Source: Lachnospiraceae bacterium
Lineage (GTDB): Bacteria; Bacillota; Clostridia; Lachnospirales; Lachnospiraceae
Reading direction: 5' to 3'
DNA: 64,000 nucleotides
Assembly (NCBI GenBank): GCA_910574715.1
Contig: CAJTCH010000021.1
Location: 1-64,000 of the forward strand
Position numbers and translations under genes: made by a program. Numbering within the stretch: position 1 is the stretch's first letter; every line of letters starts with the position of its first letter. The notes under the pieces were generated by a model. It ran no database searches. It was not told the DNA's origin and was given only the letters and a program-made list of their open reading frames with translations. Positions 17,428 to 23,982 of this stretch are shown one piece after another.

Positions 17428-17733
17428 ATGGGATTAAGCATTGAAGAACAAGAGACACATGTAAATTTTAGCCGTGGTGATGAGCGAGCGGAGGTTTATG
17501 CCTCAGATACTACTATGATAACTAAATTAGACAAGCTAGTCAGAATGGAAGGCACAGAATGGAGATTAGAACGTCTCAGCAAGATAAAAGACGAGGTTGT
17601 AGGGAAAACATATTCTTGCCCAGTATCTTTTATATCGTTCCGATCAAAAAGGGTATCGAGAGATTACACAGACGAACAACGCGAAGCAATGGCTAATAGA
17701 ATGCGTATGATGCATTCTAGCAATTCTAATTAG
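17428..17733 (+). CDS. conserved phage protein of unknown function
   Basis: The protein has 101 residues. The ATG at 17428 is chosen because GAGGTG lies at 17415-17420; the frame opens three codons earlier. The sequence is hydrophilic. The start SIEEQETHVNFSRGDERAEV and the central TKLDKLVRMEGTEWRLERLS look like small early proteins of Firmicute prophages that I cannot assign. No membrane or HTH segment is visible. A 7-bp inverted repeat (CCTTTAG/CTAAAGG) lies in the gap after it. Confidence 0.65.
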   Translation: MGLSIEEQETHVNFSRGDERAEVYASDTTMITKLDKLVRMEGTEWRLERLSKIKDEVVGKTYSCPVSFISFRSKRVSRDYTDEQREAMANRMRMMHSSNSN

Positions 17734-17861
17734 ACTGGCTTGTCTGATTGGAAAATTTAAAAGCCTTTAGCGTAGAAATAAATTAGCCTAAAGGGGTAAA
17801 TTGGAAATTTGATGTAAATAAATCGTGTGGTGGCGGTTTTGAAATGGAAGGAGGCTTTTAC

Positions 17862-18200
17862 ATGTCACAGGAGGAATTTAAGGCAATGATGGATGAATTA
17901 GTAGCACAGGAAGAAAAACGCCTGGGAGTGGGAAGCGAGGACTTCCAGAGACGCCACAGGGAGATCATGGAGCTGATCGGCGAGGTCGAGAGGTACCAGA
18001 AGGAAAGGAGGAAGAAATTGGAAAGGCAATTCATAGGAGCGAAGGAGGTAGCGGAGATTTTAGGAGTGTCAGAAGGTAAAGCTTATTCTGTGATTAGAGA
18101 TCTTAACAAGGAGCTGAAGGAGAGAGGATTTATAACCGTGGCCGGTAAGGTTAGTCGGGTATTCTTCCAGGAGCGTGTATATGGAGTCAAGACGGGATAG
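17862..18200 (+). CDS. excisionase-like HTH DNA-binding protein
   Basis: The ATG at 17862 is preferred because GGAGG lies at 17850-17854; an in-frame ATG at 17844 sits inside the 26-bp repeat. The protein has 112 residues. A charged, helical N-terminal half (RRHREIMELIGEVERYQKER) is followed by a winged-helix-like domain, FIGAKEVAEILGVSEGKAYS with VIRDLNKELKERGFITVAGK, of the excisionase/MerR-like type. Such proteins often direct excision or control early genes. The repeat shared with the int region supports a link to int. Confidence 0.65.
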   Translation: MSQEEFKAMMDELVAQEEKRLGVGSEDFQRRHREIMELIGEVERYQKERRKKLERQFIGAKEVAEILGVSEGKAYSVIRDLNKELKERGFITVAGKVSRVFFQERVYGVKTG

Positions 18201-18215
18201 GAGGGAGGGGAGACC

Positions 18216-18407
18216 ATGGAAGATAAATATGATGCAATTATCCAAATTGAAAAACTGTATTCTACCTTGTTATCAATAAGCAGAGGTGATTCTACTGCTA
18301 CAGACGAAAATGCATTATTTATTTCTGAAGATACGATTAATGATCTTGTAAATGCAGCTAATTTCGTAAAAGAGTACATACTTGAGATTATTAGATCGGA
18401 GGATTGA
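18216..18407 (+). CDS. small early phage protein, unknown
   Basis: This 63-residue acidic protein (IIQIEKLYSTLLSISRGDS, DTINDLVNAANFVKEYILEI) is probably all-helical. GGAGGGGAG precedes the ATG. Its stop overlaps the upstream part of the next gene. I do not recognise the family. Confidence 0.6.
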   Translation: MEDKYDAIIQIEKLYSTLLSISRGDSTATDENALFISEDTINDLVNAANFVKEYILEIIRSED

Positions 18408-18412
18408 AATTA

Positions 18413-19384
18413 TTGTGTAATAAAATAAAAAAACCGAGTTTTCTTGTTTATTATGACAACGAAGTTATCATATTAAGGCTTCGGGATGATGAGGCAGGAA
18501 GATTATTTAAGTCTTTATTCCCTTACGGTAGAGATGAAATTAAGCCAGATTTTGATAAAAGCCCAGCGCTTGCTATGGCTTTTGATATTTTAAGTATGGC
18601 AATAGATAGAGATAAAGAGAAATATCAAAACACTTGTGAACAGAATCGGGAGAATGGGCGCAAGGGTGGAAGACCCAAGAAAAACCGAACGGATAAAGCA
18701 GAAACCGAAAAAACCGAACGGTTATTTTTAAAACCGAAAAAAGCCGATAAGGATAGGGATATGGAAAAGGATAGGGAAAAGGATATGGATAAGGATAGTA
18801 TATATAGCTCGGAGCCGGAAACACCGCCATCCGAGCCGCCGCTAATCTCCCTTCCTCTAAATGACAAATCATTCCATGACGTTTTCTGTGAAGATGTTGA
18901 CAATTGGAAAGAACTTTATCCGGCGGTGGACATTGTACAGGAGCTGAGGAAGATGAAAGGGTGGCTTAATAGCAACCCCACAAAACGGAAGACTCGAAGA
19001 GGGATAAATAGATTTATTAATAGTTGGTTGGCAAGAGAGCAAGATAAAAGGCATGATGTGAAAGAGACATCCGTTGGAGAATATAGGACACATAAGACAG
19101 ATCAAGTTCCGGTTGAGGAAAAGAAGGTTCCAAAATCAAAAGAGGAGATAGAAGAGGATATCTATAAAATAGCACATTCTTACATCAGTCAAGAGGCTTT
19201 TGAAAGATATCATGATAAAAGTCATGAGTTAATTCGACTATGCTGCCCTTTGGAAGATTTTACACGAGAACAGGTGGATTATATGCGTAGTGCTTGGGGG
19301 ATAAAGCCACAGCCCAAAATAGATAGATTTATTCCACCAACAGAAGAAACCTATATTTTTTGGGATGCTCATCTGAGTGATTAA
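18413..19384 (+). CDS. DUF6291-like phage protein, possible replication role
   Basis: Two TTG starts are possible. The one at 18413 is nine bases after GGAGGA (18398-18403), while the one at 18404 touches it, so 18413 is chosen (323 residues). The N-terminal domain (KKPSFLVYYDNEVIILRLRD, then AGRLFKSLFPYGRDE) matches the DUF6291 type. A linker NRENGRKGGRPKKNR leads to an odd Lys/Asp/Arg repeat (DKDRDMEKDREKDMDKDS) near residues 112-130. A C-terminal helical domain follows. The layout resembles phage replication initiators, with an N-terminal DNA-binding part and a loader-binding tail, but this is inference. Confidence 0.6.
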   Translation: MCNKIKKPSFLVYYDNEVIILRLRDDEAGRLFKSLFPYGRDEIKPDFDKSPALAMAFDILSMAIDRDKEKYQNTCEQNRENGRKGGRPKKNRTDKAETEKTERLFLKPKKADKDRDMEKDREKDMDKDSIYSSEPETPPSEPPLISLPLNDKSFHDVFCEDVDNWKELYPAVDIVQELRKMKGWLNSNPTKRKTRRGINRFINSWLAREQDKRHDVKETSVGEYRTHKTDQVPVEEKKVPKSKEEIEEDIYKIAHSYISQEAFERYHDKSHELIRLCCPLEDFTREQVDYMRSAWGIKPQPKIDRFIPPTEETYIFWDAHLSD

Positions 19385-19409
19385 AAAGAAAGGAGATTTA
19401 GAGAAAATT

Positions 19410-19595
19410 ATGGCGGGATTTTATGAATGTATAAATGGGGGTGCGGTTCTTTATAATTTATCGGTGTTGAATATCGTAAATTGGGATGAACATGAAAAAA
19501 ATTTGAAATTGATACAAAATATATCAAAGCGTAATCCGGGGCATATGGTGAAAATCAGCTTAGAGGTAAAGGAGAATAAAAAATATGACGAATGA
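19410..19595 (+). CDS. small phage protein, unknown
   Basis: The ATG at 19410 starts AGFYECINGGAVLYNLSVLN, 61 residues. AAGGAGA lies about 15 bases upstream, so an earlier in-frame start near 19377 (overlapping the previous gene) is also possible. The C-terminus is basic (KENKKYDE). It overlaps the next gene by 11 bases. Function unknown. Confidence 0.5.
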   Translation: MAGFYECINGGAVLYNLSVLNIVNWDEHEKNLKLIQNISKRNPGHMVKISLEVKENKKYDE

Positions 19596-19848
19596 ATATC
19601 TGGAATTGGTAAATGAGTATACAAATGATACGGGTGATTATCCTAAGGGTAAGTCACTTGGTCTAATGAAGGTGCGGCGCTTAGATCGGATCGCTGACGC
19701 TCTGGAGCGGATTGCTGACACTCTGGAGCGGATTGCTGACAGTATGGAGGTATTAGACAAGTGTGTCGGGTTCCAGACACCGACACCCGGCAATGAGGAA
19801 GGGTATCACTTCTTACACATTGATGGATACGTTGAAACTGATAACTAA
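19585..19848 (+). CDS. small phage protein with an 8-residue tandem repeat
   Basis: This 87-residue protein has a three-fold repeat DRIADALERIADTLERIADS at about 32-51, encoded by near-identical 24-base units, and predicted to form an amphipathic coiled coil. GGAGAATAAAAAAT precedes the ATG. The repeat is a likely spot for length variation by slippage. Similar repeats occur in small early proteins of Firmicute phages. Function unknown. Confidence 0.6.
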   Translation: MTNEYLELVNEYTNDTGDYPKGKSLGLMKVRRLDRIADALERIADTLERIADSMEVLDKCVGFQTPTPGNEEGYHFLHIDGYVETDN

Positions 19849-19958
19849 AAGAATAGCCCCATAGGTACGGCATTACCTACAGGGCAGCACACAGCCGGAG
19901 CCGTGCCAAAAACCACTTACATAGTAACATGGTATCCCGGCAGAAGGGAAGGATTTTT

Positions 19959-20123
19959 ATGAAATTTGTTAAAGATTTAGACGAAACATTCCGTTTACTG
20001 GCTCAGTGCTGCGGAGGTTCAGTATATACATCAATTGGCACAGATGCAGAAGGCGTTGAAATTGCAGTCCCTATGTTTACAGTAGGGAAATCACAAGATG
20101 AAGAAAGGAGTTTAGAAGCATGA
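19959..20123 (+). CDS. small phage protein, unknown
   Basis: The 54-residue ORF from the ATG at 19959, after GGGAAGGA, begins KFVKDLDETFRLLAQCCGGS. The stop overlaps the next start by four bases (ATGA), so the two are translationally coupled. Function unknown. Confidence 0.55.
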   Translation: MKFVKDLDETFRLLAQCCGGSVYTSIGTDAEGVEIAVPMFTVGKSQDEERSLEA

Positions 20124-20323
20124 ATTTACAGGAAGATTTGAGAGTCAATATGTTCAGTTCGGTAGAAGGATTTGCAGGTACGTCTTTAGGTGAGGCATTT
20201 GACAGCTACATAAAGAGATTTGGTGTACATAACATTCACTTCATATGTTCGTTAACTTATAATCTCGGGAAGATGCATGGAAAGCGTGAAGAGCGTGCCA
20301 GGAGAAAGCTTCATGAGCGTTAA
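20120..20323 (+). CDS. small phage protein, unknown
   Basis: This 67-residue protein (LGEAFDSYIKRFGVHNIHFI) has a strongly basic end, GKREERARRKLHER. AAAGGAG precedes the start, and it is coupled at both ends to its neighbours. Function unknown. Confidence 0.55.
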   Translation: MNLQEDLRVNMFSSVEGFAGTSLGEAFDSYIKRFGVHNIHFICSLTYNLGKMHGKREERARRKLHER

Positions 20324-20564
20324 GATCAGGATCTCATTCACTGAGGATGAAGAGCTTGCCGGAGTGATCCGGCTTCTCTCCCCGGCTCTAAAGTCCCATA
20401 AGGTATCCGGGAAGAAGGAAGGGAAGTACCGCAACGCTTACGCCGATTTGTATCCTGGCTTCCAAAACGACGAACCAGGAGAAGATGCAGAACGAGGGTG
20501 CACGGGTGTGCCTGAGATGCTAAGAAATGCTAAGATTTATTGTAGTACCTATGTTGGAAAATGA
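20313..20564 (+). CDS. small phage protein, unknown
   Basis: This 83-residue protein from the ATG at 20313, overlapping the previous gene by 11 bases and preceded by AGGAGA. It starts SVKIRISFTEDEELAGVIRL, like small conserved phage proteins of Lachnospiraceae whose role is not known to me. It is the last early gene before a long non-coding stretch. Confidence 0.55.
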   Translation: MSVKIRISFTEDEELAGVIRLLSPALKSHKVSGKKEGKYRNAYADLYPGFQNDEPGEDAERGCTGVPEMLRNAKIYCSTYVGK

Positions 20565-20616
20565 TGGAGTAAAAACCACGTATATACTGGCGTTGAGCCG
20601 CAGAAAACGGGCAATT

Positions 20617-20661
20617 TGAAAAGTAACGTTACTAATCGTTGAATGGTAACGTTACTTTTCA
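20617..20661. promoter_or_regulatory. twin palindrome upstream of the late promoter
   Basis: A perfect 16-bp inverted repeat TGAAAAGTAACGTTAC (617-632) / GTAACGTTACTTTTCA (646-661) has a 13-base spacer. Each arm contains the palindrome GTAACGTTAC. It ends about 37 bases before the -35 of the capsid-operon promoter. Paired palindromes suggest a dimeric regulator binding twice; a terminator is less likely because no T run follows. Confidence 0.7.
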
Positions 20662-20697
20662 TTTTAGGGGGGGTTTTCTGGATTCCAAAAAATGTAG

Positions 20698-20726
20698 TTG
20701 CTGATATTTGTACTATCTGATATAAT
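20698..20726 (+). promoter_or_regulatory. promoter of the scaffold-capsid operon
   Basis: TTGCTG (20698-20703), 17 bases, TATAAT (20721-20726). It fits the housekeeping sigma factor, although the element encodes its own sigma. The transcript would begin near 20733 with a structured leader. Confidence 0.65.
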
Positions 20727-20740
20727 TGACATAGAGTAAA

Positions 20741-20845
20741 TAGAGCAAAGTACCGCACCAGGACGAACTGGTGTAAGCCTTAGGGCGTGGGAATGATTAC
20801 AGACGGATTTGTCTGCAGTTGTTCTCGCGCTTTTTATTTGCTCTA
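20741..20845 (+). ncRNA. three-way-junction leader RNA before the capsid genes
   Basis: The closing stem TAGAGCAAA (741-749) / TTTGCTCTA (837-845) is 9 bp. Hairpin A, CACCAG/CTGGTG (756-761/768-773), has a hexaloop GACGAA. Arm B (785-793/822-830) is 9 bp with two G-U pairs and is capped by CAGAC/GTCTG (800-804/811-815). All pairs are perfect or wobble. It lies 65 bases ahead of the scaffold gene in a leader of about 175 bases. I do not recognise it as a known riboswitch. It could regulate capsid translation, bind phage protein, or act in packaging. Confidence 0.6.
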
Positions 20846-20909
20846 AAAGAGTGCAGCGCCACTATAAGCCGTGAATAAGGTCTACTGGACGTTAAACAGG
20901 AGGTAAAGC

Positions 20910-21422
20910 ATGGATTTTAATTTTATGAAACAAGAGAGCCAGAACCCGGATACTGCTGCCGGAAAAGAAGATGCAGGATCACAGCAAGCGGATCAGACAG
21001 GCGAACAGGTAAACGCCGATCAGCACGAGGAAGAAAGAAGATTTACTCAGGAAGAGGTTAATGATATCGTGCAGAAACGTCTTGCAAAAGAGCGAGAAAG
21101 GCTTTCCAAGGTCTTTCAGGAAGAGAAGCAGCTAAGCGAACTCGAAGAGAGGGAGCGTAATATATTGAAAAGAGAGTTAAGAGCCGACGCGATCGAGGAA
21201 CTCAGCAATCGGAAACTTTCTCCCAGGCTTGCCGAACTACTGGACTATAGCAGCCCGGAAGGCATGAAAAGGAGTATGGATGAGGTTACGGCTATATTCC
21301 AGAGTGCTTTAAGTGATAAGATCAGACCTATGGCACGTCAATCGACACCATATGAAGGATCGGGAGGTAGCGGCATAAATGTATCGGTTGACGCAGCTAT
21401 GCGGAAGGCTTTTAACCTCTGA
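20910..21422 (+). CDS. capsid assembly scaffolding protein (DUF4355-like)
   Basis: This 170-residue protein has the usual scaffold features. It has an acidic, Gln-rich N-terminus (AGSQQADQTGEQVNADQHEE), a long charged coiled coil at about 40-110 (FTQEEVNDIVQKRLAKERER), and a C-terminal segment that probably binds capsid. AGGAGG precedes the ATG. It lies directly before the capsid gene, as in tailed phages, where scaffolds fill and shape the procapsid and are then lost. Confidence 0.82.
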   Translation: MDFNFMKQESQNPDTAAGKEDAGSQQADQTGEQVNADQHEEERRFTQEEVNDIVQKRLAKERERLSKVFQEEKQLSELEERERNILKRELRADAIEELSNRKLSPRLAELLDYSSPEGMKRSMDEVTAIFQSALSDKIRPMARQSTPYEGSGGSGINVSVDAAMRKAFNL

Positions 21423-21443
21423 GAAGAAAAGAGGTTATAATAT

Positions 21444-22286
21444 ATGGCAGTTAATTTAGTGAGTAAATATCTTCCGTATACGGATGAATTATTTGCGAAG
21501 GAGAGTAAGAAATCACTTTTAACGAATCAGGATTTCAATTGGACGGGTGCGCATACCGTTATGATCTATTCTGTGACGACAGCAGAAATGAATGACTATG
21601 ACAGACCGGGAACTGGTAGCAATGTTTCCCGCTATGGTCCGATTCAAGGCCTGGACGCGACAACTGACGAATTAACGTTGAAGAAAGACAGGTCTTTCAC
21701 ATTTGCGATTGATGCGTTGGACAAGGATGAAACAGCTGCACAGTTGGAAGGGGCTACGGCGTTAGCAAGACAGCAACGTGAAGTGGTGATCCCGGAGATA
21801 GATTCGTATACGTATGGTGTTATGTGCGCGCGGGCAGGTATTAAACCGGACGCGATCAAATTGACCGCAACAAATATCTATGATGAGATTATCAAGGCTA
21901 ATAATGCCCTGGATAATGCCGGAGTTCCTGAGACGAGCCGTGTTCTGGTGGTTACGCCTGATATTTATCGTTTGTTGAAGAAGTGCAAGGAAGTTGTAAT
22001 GGAGACAGATATAGGAAATGAAATGCGGCTTAGGGGTGTGATCGGGTACCTGGACGGCTTGAACGTACAAAAGATTCCGGTCAGTAGGCTGCCTGAGGAT
22101 TTTGGGTTCATGGTTGCGCATCCCTGTGCAACGGTAGCACCTACAAAGCTTACGGATTATTTTATCCATCATAATCCGCCATTCATCAATGGTGATCTGG
22201 TAGAGGGGCGCATTGTGTATGATGCATTCGTCCTGAAGAATAAAGCGAAGGCGATCTATTACCAGGCTACCACACCTGCGGCGTAA
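21444..22286 (+). CDS. phage major capsid protein
   Basis: This 280-residue protein starts VSKYLPYTDELFAKESKKSL, continues DFNWTGAHTVMIYSVTTAEM and NDYDRPGTGSNVSRYGPIQG, and ends in a region with FIHHNPPFINGDLVEGRIVY. These match major capsid (coat) proteins of Firmicute siphophages with an HK97-type fold. GAGGTTATAATAT precedes the ATG. A terminator 26 bases after the stop separates it from the sigma gene, which fits high expression of this product alone with the scaffold. Confidence 0.85.
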   Translation: MAVNLVSKYLPYTDELFAKESKKSLLTNQDFNWTGAHTVMIYSVTTAEMNDYDRPGTGSNVSRYGPIQGLDATTDELTLKKDRSFTFAIDALDKDETAAQLEGATALARQQREVVIPEIDSYTYGVMCARAGIKPDAIKLTATNIYDEIIKANNALDNAGVPETSRVLVVTPDIYRLLKKCKEVVMETDIGNEMRLRGVIGYLDGLNVQKIPVSRLPEDFGFMVAHPCATVAPTKLTDYFIHHNPPFINGDLVEGRIVYDAFVLKNKAKAIYYQATTPAA

Positions 22287-22311
22287 TACAGCAGTTACCC
22301 AATAATTTGAT

Positions 22312-22356
22312 AAAGTGCCCCGGGCTTTCTTTCCTCCGATTGCCTGGGGCATTTTG
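22312..22356 (+). terminator. terminator between capsid and sigma genes
   Basis: A 10-bp stem TGCCCCGGGC (316-325) / GCCTGGGGCA (342-351), extended by AAAG/TTTT pairing, is followed by TTTTGAAT. It is probably a partial terminator that reduces sigma expression relative to capsid. Confidence 0.65.
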
Positions 22357-22372
22357 AATAGGAGGCGGTTAC

Positions 22373-23239
22373 ATGGATAATGAACAGTTGGTCGCACGAA
22401 TCCGGGCGGGTGAAGACGTAGCGAAGAACATGTTAGAGCTCTACAACCAGAACCGGGGATTCATTGTGAAGGTGGCGAAGCGGTACCAGGGATTTGCCGA
22501 GATGGAGGACTTGCTTCAGGAGGGGTACATAGGATTGTCCGAAGCTGTCAGCCGTTATGATGCAGATAAGAACTCTTCATTTATCCATTATGCCGCCTTC
22601 TGGATCCGGCAGAGTATGAGCCGGTATGTAGACAACTGCGGCAGTGTGGTCCGTATCCCGGTACAGGCCAGGGGCGAGATCCGCGAGTATAACAGAGTGG
22701 TCAGGGAATACCGGAAGTATTACGGTGAATGGCCGTCAGATTGCGCCCTGTGCCGTCTTCTAGGCGTTACCCGGGAGAAACTACAGGAGATCAGGAAAAG
22801 TGTCCAGATCGGGCAGATGCGAAGCCTGAGCGAGGTGTTAGGCGGGGACGGGGAGGAGTTCACGCTTGAAGATAGCATAGCATCAGATCAAGACCTGGAA
22901 GGGGACGCGATCAGAGAGGCGGATACTGCTGCCATGAAGCGCGAATTATGGATCGCTGTAGATCGTCTGCCCGGTGATTTCCCGGGAGTGATCAGGAGAC
23001 GCTATATTGACGGCCAGACTTTGAAGGAAGTCGGGAAAGATTTAGATTTGAAGTACGAGCAGGTACGGCAGATAGAGTATAAAGCATTGCGGGAACTCAG
23101 ACAGCCGGGACCGTCCCGGAAATATCGCCGATACTTCGAAGAGTATATATCTGCAGAGTGCTGCCATCATGTAGGTGTAGAGTCATTCCAAAGAACATGG
23201 ACAAGTGAAGTAGAACGGGAGGTGTTGGGATGGAGTTAA
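22373..23239 (+). CDS. phage-encoded sigma-70 family factor
   Basis: This 288-residue protein has sigma region 2 (LLQEGYIGLSEAVSRYDADK, then FIHYAAFWIRQSMSRYVDN) at about 45-85, a region-3-like helical part near 90-135, and region 4 (GQTLKEVGKDLDLKYEQVRQ) near 215-250. It lacks region 1.1. GGAGGCGG precedes the ATG. It resembles group 3 factors and could recruit RNA polymerase to late promoters of this element or of a helper phage. The C-terminal 40 residues are not typical. It overlaps the next gene by ten bases. Confidence 0.88.
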   Translation: MDNEQLVARIRAGEDVAKNMLELYNQNRGFIVKVAKRYQGFAEMEDLLQEGYIGLSEAVSRYDADKNSSFIHYAAFWIRQSMSRYVDNCGSVVRIPVQARGEIREYNRVVREYRKYYGEWPSDCALCRLLGVTREKLQEIRKSVQIGQMRSLSEVLGGDGEEFTLEDSIASDQDLEGDAIREADTAAMKRELWIAVDRLPGDFPGVIRRRYIDGQTLKEVGKDLDLKYEQVRQIEYKALRELRQPGPSRKYRRYFEEYISAECCHHVGVESFQRTWTSEVEREVLGWS

Positions 23240-23397
23240 TGAGGAATCGGGAAGGGTATCATGATCCGACTGCCTGCAGAGCGATCCAAAACGTTGTCAG
23301 GAAGGAGCGAAAGGGAAGGGGTAAAACGTCCCGCCCTCTCACTTACAGATTGGAAGAGCTCCGGGTGTTTCAGGAGTGTGCAGAGCGCCGATTGTGA
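23230..23397 (+). CDS. small basic phage protein, 55 residues
   Basis: It starts at the ATG overlapping the sigma gene stop (ATGGAGTTAA). The sequence begins MELMRNREGYHDPTACRAIQ and is rich in Arg/Lys in the middle (VRKERKGRGK). Small proteins with NREGYxDPTA are common in Lachnospiraceae prophages; their role is unknown. It is the last gene before attR, and TGATACT repeats follow its stop. Confidence 0.65.
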   Translation: MELMRNREGYHDPTACRAIQNVVRKERKGRGKTSRPLTYRLEELRVFQECAERRL

Positions 23398-23511
23398 TAC
23401 TAAAATGATACTAAAAATATGTGCAAAACAGATAAATCAGCAAAATGAGAGCATTTTATCAAGGAATTTGGATTATAGATATTGAAATAATTGTAAAAAA
23501 AGTGTAATCTG

Positions 23512-23522
23512 ATTGGACAAGG
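23512..23522 (+). repeat. attR core, overlapping a host promoter
   Basis: ATTGGACAAGG as at attL. In the frame of comF it reads ATT GGA CAA GGG TAC TGA (IGQGY-stop), so this is the displaced original comF end. The core contains the -35 TTGGAC of the next promoter. Confidence 0.75.
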
Positions 23523-23541
23523 GTACTGATATTTGTTATAC
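23513..23541 (+). promoter_or_regulatory. promoter of the cdaA-region operon
   Basis: TTGGAC (23513-23518), 17 bases, TTATAC (23536-23541). The first gene starts at 23587. Because the -35 lies in the att core, the element's own right end becomes the upstream context of this promoter. Confidence 0.65.
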
Positions 23542-23586
23542 TAAAAATGATGTTTGGATACCTATTATAACATTTCGAGGTGGTTT

Positions 23587-23982
23587 ATGTTAGATAAGAG
23601 AAAAGTAGAGGTTATGACTCGTCTTGCTTTTTACGAACAGACGGAAGGAAAGGAAGATTTTAAGGTCAGCGAGTATTATCGCAGAGACTATTCCAGCCTG
23701 CATACGATCTGCTCTATTCTGTGGGTTACGATTGGGTATCTCTGTCTTGTAGGTATACTGGTGTTGATCTGGCTGGATGAATTGCTGAGTAATATGTCGA
23801 ACACGTTGATTATGATGCTGACGGGAATGGTGGTTCTGGGATATATATCTCTGGTCATTGTATATGCGATCATTACCAGTCATATATACAATGAGAAGCA
23901 TAAGGATGCGCGGCAGAGGGTGAAGAAGTATAACCACGACCTTACACGGCTGCTTAAGATGTATGAAAAGGAGAACAAATAG
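23587..23982 (+). CDS. small membrane protein, two predicted helices
   Basis: The ATG at 23587, after GAGGTGG, is preferred over an open frame from 23554. The protein has 131 residues. Two membrane segments lie at about 38-60 (ICSILWVTIGYLCLVGILVL) and 70-95 (LIMMLTGMVVLGYISLVIVY), and the C-terminal tail is basic (RVKKYNHDLTRLLKMYEKEN). The stop abuts the start of the next membrane protein (TAGATGG). The gene stands in front of cdaA and may belong to its operon. Family unknown. Confidence 0.75.
   Translation: MLDKRKVEVMTRLAFYEQTEGKEDFKVSEYYRRDYSSLHTICSILWVTIGYLCLVGILVLIWLDELLSNMSNTLIMMLTGMVVLGYISLVIVYAIITSHIYNEKHKDARQRVKKYNHDLTRLLKMYEKENK

Larger units (their letters stand above)
15969..17852 (+). 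repeat. 26-bp direct repeat near int and before the HTH gene
   Basis: GTGGTGGCGGTTTTGAAATG followed by (A/G)AAGGA is present at 15969-15994 and 17827-17852 with one mismatch. The first copy sits just upstream of int and seven bases before the antisense-RNA promoter. The second spans the ribosome-binding region of the excisionase-like gene at 17862. A shared regulator site or a duplication is possible. Confidence 0.75.
14813..23522. mobile_element. 8.7-kb integrated prophage-like element, possible capsid-forming satellite
   Basis: The element lies between the two 11-bp att cores. Order: integrase (-), antisense RNA and type I toxin (-), hairpin array, CI-like repressor (-), Cro-like repressor (+), about ten small early genes including a DUF6291-like protein, a structured leader RNA, scaffold, major capsid, sigma factor and a small last gene. 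No terminase, portal, head-completion, tail or lysis gene is present. Both ends and the integrase are intact, so this does not look like a randomly eroded phage. A satellite that makes its own capsid and borrows the rest from a helper is a reasonable inference. Confidence 0.8.

Noticed and set aside
23261-23485. 74-codon frame after the sigma gene
   Set aside because: The overlapping frame from 23230 gives a recognisable small phage protein with coupled start, so this one is a shadow.
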